Assembly (NCBI GenBank): GCA_963722905.1
Contig: CAVROT010000005.1
Span: 1 to 64,000 of the forward strand
Reading direction: 5' to 3'
Length of the DNA: 64,000 nt
Source of the DNA: CAVROT01 sp963722905
Lineage (GTDB): Bacteria; Pseudomonadota; Alphaproteobacteria; Rhodobacterales; Rhodobacteraceae
The notes under the pieces were generated by a model. That model saw only the letters and a list, made by a program, of their open reading frames with translations, searched no databases and was not told the origin of the DNA. This document shows, one piece after another, positions 27,679-36,408 of this stretch. Position 1 is the stretch's first letter. Each line of letters starts with the position of its first letter. Position numbers and translations under genes: made by a program.

Positions 27679-28943
27679 CACAGGGCGGCGGCCCGCCGGT
27701 CGAGCATCGCCTGCGTGATCAGCGTGACGCCGCCCTCGGACACGCGGAACCACCGCTCGTCCTCGGCCCGGTCCCCGCCCGCGACCAGCCCCTCGGGGAT
27801 GCGCACGCCGCTGTCGATGACCACCCGCGTCAGCCGCGCGGAGCGGCCGATGTTCACGTAAGGCAGCACCACTGCGCCCTCCAGCGATGCATAGCTGTTG
27901 GTGTGCACGTGAGAGAACAACAGCGAGTTGCGGATGTCGGTGCCCGACACGATGCACCCGCCCGATACCAGAGAGGTCCGGGCCGACCCGCGCCTGTCGG
28001 CCTCGTCATGGATGAACTTGGCGGGCGGGGTCAGCGCCGTATGCGTCCAGATCGGCCAGTTGCGGTCCCAGAGGTCCAGGTCGGGCGTGAACCCGGTCAG
28101 GTCGATATTGGCCTGCCAGAAGGCGTCGATGGTGCCGACGTCGCGCCAGTAGGCCGGCGCCTCGGGGGTGTGGCGCACGCAGGACGCCTCGAACCGGTGG
28201 GCCATGGCGGTGCCGTTGGCGACGATGTCGGGAATGATGTCGCCGCCGAAGTCGTGGGTGGACCCGGTATCGGCCGCGTCGGCGCGCAGCAGTTCGCGCA
28301 GGTAGTCCCAGCGGAAGACGTAGATGCCCATGGATGCCAGAGTGACGTCCGGGTCGTCGGGCGTACCGGGCGGATCGGCGGGCTTTTCCAGAAAGCTGGT
28401 GATGCGGTCCTTCCCGTCGATGGCCATCACGCCGAAGGCCGACGCCTCGTGCCGCGGGACGGTCAGGCAGCCGATGGTCACGTCTGCACCCGAATCCGCG
28501 TGCTGGCGCAGCATCACCTCGTAATCCATCTTGTAGATGTGGTCGCCCGCCAGGATCAGGACGTAGTCGACGTCGTAGCTGTCGACGATGTCGATGTTCT
28601 GCGTCACCGCATCAGCGGTCCCCAGATACCACTGGCTTTCGCTGACGCGCTGGGACGCCGGCAGGATGTCGAGGTATTCGTTCCGGTTGGGCTGAAAGAA
28701 CGACCAGCCCCGCGTGCAGTGGCGGATCAGGCTGTGGGCCTTGTACTGGGTGGCGATGGCCATCTTGCGGATGCCCGAATTCAGCGCGTTCGACAGGGCG
28801 AAGTCGACGATCCGGGTCTTGCCGCCGAAGTAGACCGCCGGCTTCGCGCGGGTGTCCGTCAGTTCCTTCAGGCGGCTTCCGCGCCCGCCGGCCAGCACGA
28901 AGGCACAGGTCCGCCGCGTCAGGTTCTCGCCCGTCGATTCCAT
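27678..28943 (-). CDS. glgC: Glucose-1-phosphate adenylyltransferase
   Basis: ADP-glucose pyrophosphorylase, 421 residues, the committed step of glycogen synthesis and usually under allosteric control. The nucleotide-binding loop is FVLAGGRGSRLKELTDTRAK; further signatures are KTRIVDFALSNALNSGIRKM, LAGDHIYKMDYEVML, and FLEKPADPPG with the sugar-phosphate Lys. The C-terminal ~130 residues form the left-handed beta-helix (SLVSGGCIVSGTDIRNSLLF). It is translationally coupled to glgA and lies 64 bases downstream of glgB. Confidence 0.96.
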   Translation of the reverse strand: MESTGENLTRRTCAFVLAGGRGSRLKELTDTRAKPAVYFGGKTRIVDFALSNALNSGIRKMAIATQYKAHSLIRHCTRGWSFFQPNRNEYLDILPASQRVSESQWYLGTADAVTQNIDIVDSYDVDYVLILAGDHIYKMDYEVMLRQHADSGADVTIGCLTVPRHEASAFGVMAIDGKDRITSFLEKPADPPGTPDDPDVTLASMGIYVFRWDYLRELLRADAADTGSTHDFGGDIIPDIVANGTAMAHRFEASCVRHTPEAPAYWRDVGTIDAFWQANIDLTGFTPDLDLWDRNWPIWTHTALTPPAKFIHDEADRRGSARTSLVSGGCIVSGTDIRNSLLFSHVHTNSYASLEGAVVLPYVNIGRSARLTRVVIDSGVRIPEGLVAGGDRAEDERWFRVSEGGVTLITQAMLDRRAAAL

Positions 28944-29007
28944 GTCAGACCCTCATACTTTTTGAAATGAGCCGCATCGGCCTGCCCCGCAGGCCTGACG
29001 GACATCG

Positions 29008-31245
29008 TCATCCATCGGCCTTCAGGATCAGTGTCGACAGCGGCGGCAGCACCATCCGCGCCGAAGCCGGCTGGCCCTGATGTCCCTCGGCGCGCGCCTC
29101 GACGGCGCCCATGTTGCCGCGCCCACCGCCCCCGTAGATCTCGGCGTCCGAGTTCAGGGCCTCAAGCCAGGTGCCGGCGTGCGGCAGTCCGATGCGGTGG
29201 TCCGTCCGCTCCTGGGGGGTGAAGTTGCAGACCACCACGCAATCGGGATCGTCGTCTCCGCCATGGCGCGTCCAGGCGAATACCGATGCGTCGGCGTCGT
29301 TGGCGTCGATCCAGTCAAACCCCCGCGGCTCGGCATCGAAACGGTGCAGCGCCGGCTCGGCCCGGTAGAGGGTGTTGAGATCGCGCACCAGCCGCTTCAT
29401 CCCGGAATGCAGCGGATCATCCAGGCAGCCCCAGTCCAGCTGGACGTTGTGGTTCCATTCGGACGATTGCGCGAACTCCTGCCCCATGAAAAGCAGCTTC
29501 TTGCCCGGATGGCCCCACATGAAGCCATAGTAGGCCCGAAGGTTCGCGAACTTCTCCCAACGATCGCCGGGCATCTTGCCGATCATGCTGCCCTTGCCGT
29601 GCACGACCTCGTCATGGCTGATCGGCAGGACGAAGTTCTCGGTGTAGGCGTAGTGCATGCCGAAGGTCATCTGATGGTGATGATGGCGGCGGTGGATCGG
29701 ATCGCGCTGCATGTAGCTCAGCGTGTCGTTCATCCAGCCCATGTTCCACTTGTAGCCGAACCCGAGGCCACCGGCATCCACGGGACGCGACACGCCGGGG
29801 AAGGACGTGCTTTCCTCGGCGACCGTCATGATCCCCGGCATCGCGCCGTAGGCCGCGACGTTCACCTCCTGAAGCACGGCGATGGCCTCGTAGTTCTCGC
29901 GACCGCCGTCCCGGTTGGGCACCCAGGCGTCGGCGGCGCGGCTATAGTCGCGATAGAGCATCGAGGCCACGGCATCCACGCGAAGCCCGTCGATATGGTA
30001 TTCCTCCAGCCAGTAGAGCGCGTTGGCGGTCAGGTAGTTCTTTACCTCCACGCGTCCGTAGTTGTAGATCAGCGTGTTCCAGTCGTTATGAAAGCCCTCG
30101 CGCGGGTCCGCGTGTTCATAGAGCGCGGTGCCGTCGAACCGGCCCAGACCGTGCGGATCGGTCGGGAAGTGCCCCGGCACCCAGTCGATGAGGACGCCCA
30201 GGCCCTTGCGGTGCGCCGCGTCAATGAGGTCGCGGAACTCGTGCGGGGGCCCGTGCCGCACCGTCGGGGCAAACATGCCGACGGGCTGGTAGCCCCAGGA
30301 GCCGTCGAACGGAAACTCGCTGATCGGCATCAGCTCGATATGGGTGAAGCCCATGTCGTGAACATAGTCCACCAGCTCGGTCGCCGCCTCGCGGTAGCTC
30401 AGCGGCCGGTTGCCTTCGGCCGGGCGGCGGCGCCACGAGCCCAGGTGCACCTCGTAGACGCTGATGGGCGCGGTGCGGGCGTTGCGGTCGGCGCGCGCCG
30501 CCATCCAGTCGTCGTCGTGCCAGCCATAGCCGCGGATGTCGCGCACGACGCTGGCGTTCTGCGGCGGATGCTGGCTGCCGAAGCCGACCGGATCGGCCTT
30601 GAGCGGCTGGGTCCTGCCGTCCTCGCCGATGATTTCGTACTTGTAGGCCTCGCCCTCGGCGATGCCGGGCACGAAGATCTCCCACACGCCGGTCCCGCCC
30701 CGGCGGCGCATCGGGTGGCGTCGCCCGTCCCAGTGGTTGAAGCCGCCGACGACGGCGACCCGGCGCGCGTTCGGCGCCCAGACGGCGAAATGGGTGCCCT
30801 GCGCGCCCTCATGCTCGCGCACATGCGCGCCAAGCGCCTCCCAAAGGCGGTGATGGCGCCCCTCCCCCAGGAGGTATTCGTCGAGGTCCCCCATGACCGG
30901 ACCGAACCGGTAGGCGTCGTCGACCTCCCACGTCTCGCCACCCGCGCCGGTGCCCCGCAAACGGTAGGCACCCGCCGGAACGATCCCCGAGAAGACCCCC
31001 AGGCCGTCGGCGACGCGGTCCAGCCCGTGGGCAGTTCCGTCGACGACGGCCGCCATTGCGACGGCACCGGGATCGAAGGCGGTCACGGTCGAGACGCCGC
31101 CGCGGTCGTGGCGGCCCAGAATGGCGAAGGGATCGCCGTGCCGCCCGTCATGGACCGCTTGCGCTTCGCTGCGGTCGATCGGGGGAGCGGTTTCCGGGCG
31201 GCCGGTCTGCACGGCGTCGGTGGACGGTATGGATTTCTGTTTCAT
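29008..31245 (-). CDS. glgB: 1,4-alpha-glucan branching enzyme
   Basis: GH13 branching enzyme, 745 residues, making alpha-1,6 branches in glycogen. Two N-terminal CBM48-like modules (GDPFAILGRHD; HFAVWAPNARRVAVVGGFNH) precede the barrel with Asp (DGLRVDAVASMLYRDY), Glu (TVAEESTSFPGVSRP) and Asp (LPISHDEVVHGKGSM). I chose ATG at 31245 (MKQKSIPS); a GTG three codons upstream (31254) is equally possible, and neither has a strong ribosome site. Gaps are 64 bases to glgC and 234 bases from glgP, the latter without a visible gene. Confidence 0.94.
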   Translation of the reverse strand: MKQKSIPSTDAVQTGRPETAPPIDRSEAQAVHDGRHGDPFAILGRHDRGGVSTVTAFDPGAVAMAAVVDGTAHGLDRVADGLGVFSGIVPAGAYRLRGTGAGGETWEVDDAYRFGPVMGDLDEYLLGEGRHHRLWEALGAHVREHEGAQGTHFAVWAPNARRVAVVGGFNHWDGRRHPMRRRGGTGVWEIFVPGIAEGEAYKYEIIGEDGRTQPLKADPVGFGSQHPPQNASVVRDIRGYGWHDDDWMAARADRNARTAPISVYEVHLGSWRRRPAEGNRPLSYREAATELVDYVHDMGFTHIELMPISEFPFDGSWGYQPVGMFAPTVRHGPPHEFRDLIDAAHRKGLGVLIDWVPGHFPTDPHGLGRFDGTALYEHADPREGFHNDWNTLIYNYGRVEVKNYLTANALYWLEEYHIDGLRVDAVASMLYRDYSRAADAWVPNRDGGRENYEAIAVLQEVNVAAYGAMPGIMTVAEESTSFPGVSRPVDAGGLGFGYKWNMGWMNDTLSYMQRDPIHRRHHHHQMTFGMHYAYTENFVLPISHDEVVHGKGSMIGKMPGDRWEKFANLRAYYGFMWGHPGKKLLFMGQEFAQSSEWNHNVQLDWGCLDDPLHSGMKRLVRDLNTLYRAEPALHRFDAEPRGFDWIDANDADASVFAWTRHGGDDDPDCVVVCNFTPQERTDHRIGLPHAGTWLEALNSDAEIYGGGGRGNMGAVEARAEGHQGQPASARMVLPPLSTLILKADG

Positions 31246-31479
31246 GGGTCCCACGGTATGTCATCGCGCTATCAACGCAACCGTCCGCGTCACGCGTGGT
31301 TCCGGATTGCCGGTGGCCGCACGGCTCGCGAAGGCCCGACCATCCCACTCCGCCGCACACGTGGCGCAGGACAACCCGCGCGTCGCGGTGGCTAGGGCGC
31401 GGCAGAGCGCGCCTTCACCGCCGCCAGCGGAGAAGAAGATCGCGCGCCGGCGCTCAACGGGTCGGGCCAGCGGGTGGGC

Positions 31480-33897
31480 TCAGCCGGCCATGGAGGTCAC
31501 GCCCCAGATATCGCCCATGTAGCCCCGGATCGTACGGTCTGACGAAAACCAGCCGGACCGCGCCGTATTCAGCACCGCCATCCGTGTCCAGCCGTCGGCG
31601 TCGCGATAGGCGGCGTCGACCTCGCGCTGGGCGCGCCAGTAGTCGGTAAAGTCGGACGCAACCAGGAAATAGTCGGCGCCACGGATGTTGCGGGTGATCT
31701 CGGCAAACATGCCGCGGTCGCCGCCCGAGAATGTACCGTCGTCGATGGCCGCGAGAGCCCGCTCGAGACGCGGGTCCTCCGAAATGGCCTTGCCCGCGTG
31801 GCCGGCAACGTCGCGCCGTGCCACCACCTCTTCCGCCGTCATTCCGAAGAGGAAAAAGTTGTCGGCTCCGACCAGTTCCCGGATCTCGACGTTGGCGCCG
31901 TCCAGCGTACCGACGGTCAGCGCGCCGTTCAGCGCGAACTTCATGTTGCCGGTACCCGACGCCTCCTTGCCGGCGGTCGAGATCTGCTCCGACAGGTCGG
32001 CGGCCGGGATCAGCCGTTCGGCCAGGCTGACGTTGTAGTTGGCGGGGTAGGCGACCTTCAGCAGCCGCGATGTCACCGGATCGGCATTCAGCACGCCGGC
32101 CACCGAGTTGATGAGGTGGATGATCTGCTTGGCGAAGTGATAGCCCGGCGCCGCCTTGCCGCCGAAGATCTTGACGCGCGGCGTCCAGTCGGCGGTGGGA
32201 TCGTCGCCGATCTCCTGCCAGAGCGCGATGGCCTCGAGAATGTTGAGGTGCTGGCGCTTGTACTCGTGGATCCGCTTGATCTGCACGTCGAACATTGCCG
32301 CGGGATCGATCTCTACGCCGCGTGCCTCGGCCATGAAGGCCGCGAGGTCCGCCTTGTTGTCGCGCTTGGCGACACCGTAGTCGGCGCGGAAGCCGGCGTC
32401 GTCCGCCATCGGCTCCAGCCGCGAAAGTTGTTCAAGGTCGTCGACCCAACCGTCGCCGATGGCCTCGGTGATGAGGCCCGACAGGCGGGGATTGGCGCTG
32501 AGCAGCCAGCGACGCGGCGTGACGCCGTTGGTCTGGTTCACGATGCGGTCGGGGTGAAGGCGGTGCAGCTCGGCGAAGACCGTCCGCTTCATCAGATCGG
32601 TATGCAGAGCCGAAACGCCGTTGACCTTGTGCGCCATGGCAAAGGCCAGCGGGCCCATCTGCACGTCGCCGTCCGCGCGCATCGCGACGGCGCGCGACGG
32701 ATGCCGAGCCGCATGCGCGTCGTCGATGCGGGCGATGATTTCCATGTGGCGAGGCAGCAGGTCCGTCATCAGCCCCTCGCTCCACCGCTCCAGCGCCTCG
32801 GGCAGCAGGGTGTGATTGGTGTAGCTGAGGCACCCGCGCGCCGTCTCGACCGCGTCGTCGAAGCCCATTCCCTGCCCGTCGTGCAGAAGGCGCACCAGCT
32901 CCGGCCCGGCGATGGCCGGATGCGTGTCGTTGAGCTGGAACGCGACCTTGCGCGGCAGCAGCGTCAGGTCGGAATACTCCGTGCGGAACCGGCGCAGGGC
33001 ATCGCGCAGCGAGGCGGCGGTGAAAAAGTATTCCTGCTTGAGCCGCAGCCGCTTGCCGTCCGGGGTGGTGTCGTCGGGATAGAGCACGCGGCTGATGGTG
33101 CGCGCGGCCGCCTCGGGTTCGGCAGCGCCGGCGTACTCGCCGCGGTTGAAACGGTCGAGATCGAAGAGGTTCAGGGGCCGCGCCGACCACAACCGCAGCG
33201 TGTTTGCCCAGCGGCCCTGCCAGCCGACGATAGGCGTGTCGTGCGCTTCGGCCATGACGGCTTCGTCGGGGGTCCAGGTGGCGCGGTCTCCATCATGGGT
33301 GACGCGGCCGCCGAACCCGATCTCGAACGCGGCCTCGGGGCGCGCGAACTCCCACGTATGGGGACGCGACAGCCAGTCCTCGGGCGATTCGATCTGACGC
33401 CCGTTCTCGAAACTCTGCCGGAAGAGACCGTGTTCGTAGCGGATGCCGTAGCCCATCGCGGGGCAGGACACCGTCGACAGCGATTCGAGGAAGCACGCCG
33501 CCAGCCGGCCCAGGCCGCCGTTGCCCAGCGCGGCGTCGGGTTCGTCGACGACGACGTCGCCCAGCGCCTGGCCCAGTTCGGACATCGCCGCATCCGCCGT
33601 CTCCAGCAGGCCGAGGTTGACGATCGCGTCCTCCAGCAGACGGCCGATCAGGAACTCCATCGACAGGTAATAGACGCGCTTGTGTTGGCCGGCATAGGCG
33701 GCGCGGGTCGAGGCGAACCAGGGATCGACGATCCGGTCGCGCACCGCCTGAGCCAGCGCCAAGCGCCAGTCGGTGGTCTGGGCGTGGGACGGATCTGTCC
33801 CCAGCGAATACTTGAGGTGATGCAGGATGTCGTCGCGGAACTCTTCGGCCGTGATCGCGGGACCCGGCGTGAAGATGGGCGTGGCGGCAAGTGTCAT
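31480..33897 (-). CDS. glgP: Glycogen/maltodextrin phosphorylase
   Basis: PLP-dependent GT35 phosphorylase of 805 residues, releasing glucose-1-P from non-reducing ends. The PLP-lysine motif is EASGTGNMKFALNGALTVGT; other family blocks are VYYLSMEFLIGRLLEDAIVN, AALGNGGLGRLAACFLES and IHEYKRQHLNILEAI. It is the first gene of the minus-strand glg series and is preceded by an AT-rich promoter candidate. With GlgX, MalQ and Pgm it completes the breakdown arm. Confidence 0.95.
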   Translation of the reverse strand: MTLAATPIFTPGPAITAEEFRDDILHHLKYSLGTDPSHAQTTDWRLALAQAVRDRIVDPWFASTRAAYAGQHKRVYYLSMEFLIGRLLEDAIVNLGLLETADAAMSELGQALGDVVVDEPDAALGNGGLGRLAACFLESLSTVSCPAMGYGIRYEHGLFRQSFENGRQIESPEDWLSRPHTWEFARPEAAFEIGFGGRVTHDGDRATWTPDEAVMAEAHDTPIVGWQGRWANTLRLWSARPLNLFDLDRFNRGEYAGAAEPEAAARTISRVLYPDDTTPDGKRLRLKQEYFFTAASLRDALRRFRTEYSDLTLLPRKVAFQLNDTHPAIAGPELVRLLHDGQGMGFDDAVETARGCLSYTNHTLLPEALERWSEGLMTDLLPRHMEIIARIDDAHAARHPSRAVAMRADGDVQMGPLAFAMAHKVNGVSALHTDLMKRTVFAELHRLHPDRIVNQTNGVTPRRWLLSANPRLSGLITEAIGDGWVDDLEQLSRLEPMADDAGFRADYGVAKRDNKADLAAFMAEARGVEIDPAAMFDVQIKRIHEYKRQHLNILEAIALWQEIGDDPTADWTPRVKIFGGKAAPGYHFAKQIIHLINSVAGVLNADPVTSRLLKVAYPANYNVSLAERLIPAADLSEQISTAGKEASGTGNMKFALNGALTVGTLDGANVEIRELVGADNFFLFGMTAEEVVARRDVAGHAGKAISEDPRLERALAAIDDGTFSGGDRGMFAEITRNIRGADYFLVASDFTDYWRAQREVDAAYRDADGWTRMAVLNTARSGWFSSDRTIRGYMGDIWGVTSMAG

Positions 33898-34004
33898 GGC
33901 AGATATCTCTGATCTCTGGCGCCCGGCACGCGGGTGTCGCGGGGCGCGGTGGCATGCGGGGCCGTCAGGGCAGTGGTGCCCCCGTCGTTGCTGCCGCGTT
34001 GGAC

Positions 34005-34061
34005 AGCGTTTGCGCTAACCTCGCAAGAAAAAGTTTATAACGGGTTTGCTATCTCGAAAAC
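34005..34061 (-). promoter_or_regulatory. Candidate promoter/operator upstream of glgP
   Basis: An AT-rich island in a GC-rich region, 110-165 bases upstream of the glgP ATG. On the minus strand it reads TGTTTT, a 16-base spacer, then TTATAA, followed about 20 bases later by the imperfect dyad AGCGCAAACGCT (34005-34016), a plausible repressor site just after the start of transcription. This may drive the whole glg series. Confidence 0.35.
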
Positions 34062-34145
34062 ATGGTCGCGGCGGCGGCGGAAAGCCGCAGGATCCGCGCC
34101 TTCGCCGCCGGGGCCTGTTGCCCTTGCGTCACAGCCGGCGCCGGA

Positions 34146-34847
34146 TCAGCGGCCCGGGGTTGCGCCGTCCGGGGCGGCTCGGGCGTCCAGCCCCAGCCGG
34201 TCGCGGACGAACGCCAGCGCCACCGACAGCCCGTCGGGCGCGATTCCGTGGCCGGTGTTCCGCATGACGTGGGCGAAGACGTCCATTCCCGCCGCCTGCA
34301 GCGCCTGCGCGGCCTCGGGCATCGAGGCCGGCGGCACCACATCGTCGGCATCGCCGTGCAGCAGCAGGACAGGCGGCCGGCTGCGGATCGCGCCCGGCAG
34401 GGCTTCGGGCTCCAGCAGACGGCCCGAGAACCCGACCACCGCCGCGACAGCCCGCGCGCGCCGCGGCGCGACGTGCAGCGCCATCATGGTGCCCTGCGAG
34501 AATCCGATCAGCACCGTCCGCTCCGGCCCGACCCCGGTGTCGGCCGTGACCGCATCGAGATAGGCGTCGAGGTCGGCGGCGGCCGCGGCCATCCCGCGGG
34601 CCGCCGCCAAGGCGTCGGAGCCGTCGATCCAGGGGATCGGGAACCACTGGAACCCGGCGGGGTTCATCGCGCTTCGTTCGGGCGCGTCGGGGGCCGCGAA
34701 GGCGGTGCCGGGCAGATGCGGCGCCAGCGGATCGGCAAGGCCCATGAGGTCGGCGCCGTTGGCCCCGTAGCCGTGCAGGAACACCACCAGGCTGTCGGCA
34801 TCGCCGCTCTGGGGCGTACGTCGCCGGTCGTCCAGTATCCGGGTCAA
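34146..34847 (-). CDS. Alpha/beta hydrolase, carboxylesterase/phospholipase (YpfH-like)
   Basis: A 233-residue serine hydrolase of the small carboxylesterase (phospholipase/carboxylesterase) family, cytoplasmic. The oxyanion region is VVFLHGYGANGADL, the nucleophile Ser117 (LIGFSQGTMMAL), the acid an Asp in LLHGDADDVVPP (166-169), and the base His200 (MRNTGHGIAPDG). The start is a TTG at 34847: GGAGGG stands six bases upstream, there is no suitable ATG, and the TTG overlaps the alkA stop (TTGA). Substrate unknown. Confidence 0.85.
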   Translation of the reverse strand: MTRILDDRRRTPQSGDADSLVVFLHGYGANGADLMGLADPLAPHLPGTAFAAPDAPERSAMNPAGFQWFPIPWIDGSDALAAARGMAAAAADLDAYLDAVTADTGVGPERTVLIGFSQGTMMALHVAPRRARAVAAVVGFSGRLLEPEALPGAIRSRPPVLLLHGDADDVVPPASMPEAAQALQAAGMDVFAHVMRNTGHGIAPDGLSVALAFVRDRLGLDARAAPDGATPGR

Positions 34848-35515
34848 AATGTGCCCTCCCGTCGCTTGCAATGCGCGTAGTAGGCCCACAGTCCCCGGGC
34901 CGCAACGCCGCGCCAGGGCGACCACGCGGCGGCCATCGCACGCAGGTCCCTCTCGGACGGGCGCCCCTCCAGATCGAAGAGAAGGCGCGCGCCCTCCTGC
35001 AGGGCGAGGTCGGCGGGCGCGAAGACGTCGGCACGGCCCAGCGCGAACATGGCATAGATCTCGGCCGTCCACCGCCCGATGCCCGGCACCGCGACCAGGG
35101 TGGCCACAACGTCCTCGTCCGGCAGACGGACCAGGCCGGCATAGTCGATCCCCGCCACGGCCAGCGCCCTCGCGTATCGCATCTTGGGCCGGCTCAGCCC
35201 GCATGCGCGCAGATCGTCGTCGCCGGCGGCGGCGACAGCGGCGGGGTGGTGCAGTCCAGCCCCCGTCACGCGGCCCCAGATCGCGGCGGCGGCCGCGACG
35301 CTGACCTGCTGGCCGACGATCGCCTGGAGAAGCGCCGCGAACCCGTCATCGTGGCGGCGCAGGGGCCAGGGGCCGGTCGCCGCCAGCGCGGCGGCGAAGC
35401 GCGGCTCGGCCGACACGAGCCACGCCGCGCCTTCGGCCACATCCGCCTCGCAAAGGATGACGCGGCCGGGCGGTGTCCTGCGGGATACGGCGGGGATCAC
35501 AGCCCGTCCAGCCAT
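34844..35515 (-). CDS. AlkA-type DNA-3-methyladenine glycosylase
   Basis: HhH-GPD superfamily base-excision glycosylase, 223 residues, removing alkylated purines. LLQAIVGQQVSVAAAAAIW and the helix-hairpin-helix VPGIGRWTAEIYAMFALG are clear, and the catalytic Asp169 follows in VFAPADLAL. The ATG at 35515 has AAAGGAGG seven bases upstream and lies 19 bases inside the end of cobK; the downstream GTG with the GTGA overlap has no good ribosome site. It lacks the Ada-like N-terminal region of E. coli AlkA. A DNA-repair gene in a cobalamin transcript is unexpected. Confidence 0.9.
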   Translation of the reverse strand: MAGRAVIPAVSRRTPPGRVILCEADVAEGAAWLVSAEPRFAAALAATGPWPLRRHDDGFAALLQAIVGQQVSVAAAAAIWGRVTGAGLHHPAAVAAAGDDDLRACGLSRPKMRYARALAVAGIDYAGLVRLPDEDVVATLVAVPGIGRWTAEIYAMFALGRADVFAPADLALQEGARLLFDLEGRPSERDLRAMAAAWSPWRGVAARGLWAYYAHCKRREGTF

Positions 35516-36267
35516 TGCAGGGCCTCCTTTGCCGTCGTCACGTGGCGGCCCACGGGGTCCGGCCGCCGCAGCATCGCGACCGGCAGGCCCAGGGTGCGCG
35601 CGGCGTCCAGCTTGGCCCGGCTGGCGTCGCCGCCCGAATCCTTGACCACCAGCCAGTCGATGCCCAGCCGCCCGAATGTCGCCACCTCGTCGGCGACGGC
35701 GAAGGGCGGGCGGCCCGACAGCCAGGCCCCGCCAGCGAAGGGAAACGGCCCGTCCGGCGGTCCGATCCGACGGCACCAGACGGGGCGCGGCGACAGGTTC
35801 GCGAACCTCCGGACGCCCTCGCGCCCGGTGGCGAGGAAGACCCGGGCCCCCTGCGGGATGAACGAGGCGACGTCCTCGGGCGCGGACAGACGCTGCCAGT
35901 CGTCTCCCGGCCCGGCCGTCCATCCGGGGCGCATGAGCTGGACGCAGGGCACCCCGGCGGCCGCGCAGATCCGCGCCGTGCGGGCGCTGATCCGGGCGGC
36001 GAAGGGATGGGTGGCGTCGATGACCGCCGAGACGCCGGCCCGCATTATCCATTCGGCAAAGCCCGCGTCGCCGCCGAACCCGCCCGTCCGGGTCGCGACG
36101 CCCAGCGGCAGCGGCGCCCGCGTCGCCCCGGCCAGCGAGGCTGTGACGCGCCATCCCGCGTCTGCCGCAAGGATCGCCGCAAGCACGCGCGCCTCGCCGC
36201 TGCCGGCCAGCAGCAACAGATGCCGGACCGTGCTGCACGCATTCTCAGGCCTGACGGACAGGGTCAT
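35497..36267 (-). CDS. cobK: Precorrin-6A reductase
   Basis: NADPH-dependent reductase of the corrin ring in cobalamin synthesis, 256 residues (CobK/CbiJ family). Motifs: HLLLLAGSGEARVLAAIL at the N-terminus, VIDATHPFAARISARTARIC, VFLATGREGVRRFANL and the C-terminal LVVKDSGGDASRAKLDAA. The ATG at 36267 follows a GAGG; an alternative ATG at 36408 abuts the cbiD stop (TGAATG) and would add 47 unrelated-looking residues. It overlaps alkA and follows cbiD. Confidence 0.92.
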   Translation of the reverse strand: MTLSVRPENACSTVRHLLLLAGSGEARVLAAILAADAGWRVTASLAGATRAPLPLGVATRTGGFGGDAGFAEWIMRAGVSAVIDATHPFAARISARTARICAAAGVPCVQLMRPGWTAGPGDDWQRLSAPEDVASFIPQGARVFLATGREGVRRFANLSPRPVWCRRIGPPDGPFPFAGGAWLSGRPPFAVADEVATFGRLGIDWLVVKDSGGDASRAKLDAARTLGLPVAMLRRPDPVGRHVTTAKEALQWLDGL

Positions 36268-36408
36268 CGCACGACCTCGGTAAACAGATACTGCGCCGTA
36301 GTCCCTGGCGCCGCGTATGTGAACCGGCGCGTCCGGTGCCCGTTCGCGCGCAATCGGGTCGCCGTCGCGCGAACGGTCGCGATCCCGTGGAACGGACCCT
36401 GTCCGCAT

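Noticed and set aside
36268..36408. 47-residue extension of CobK starting right after the cbiD stop
   Set aside because: The TGAATG junction is attractive, but the extra residues are Arg/Asp-rich and unlike CobK; GAGG precedes the ATG at 36267.
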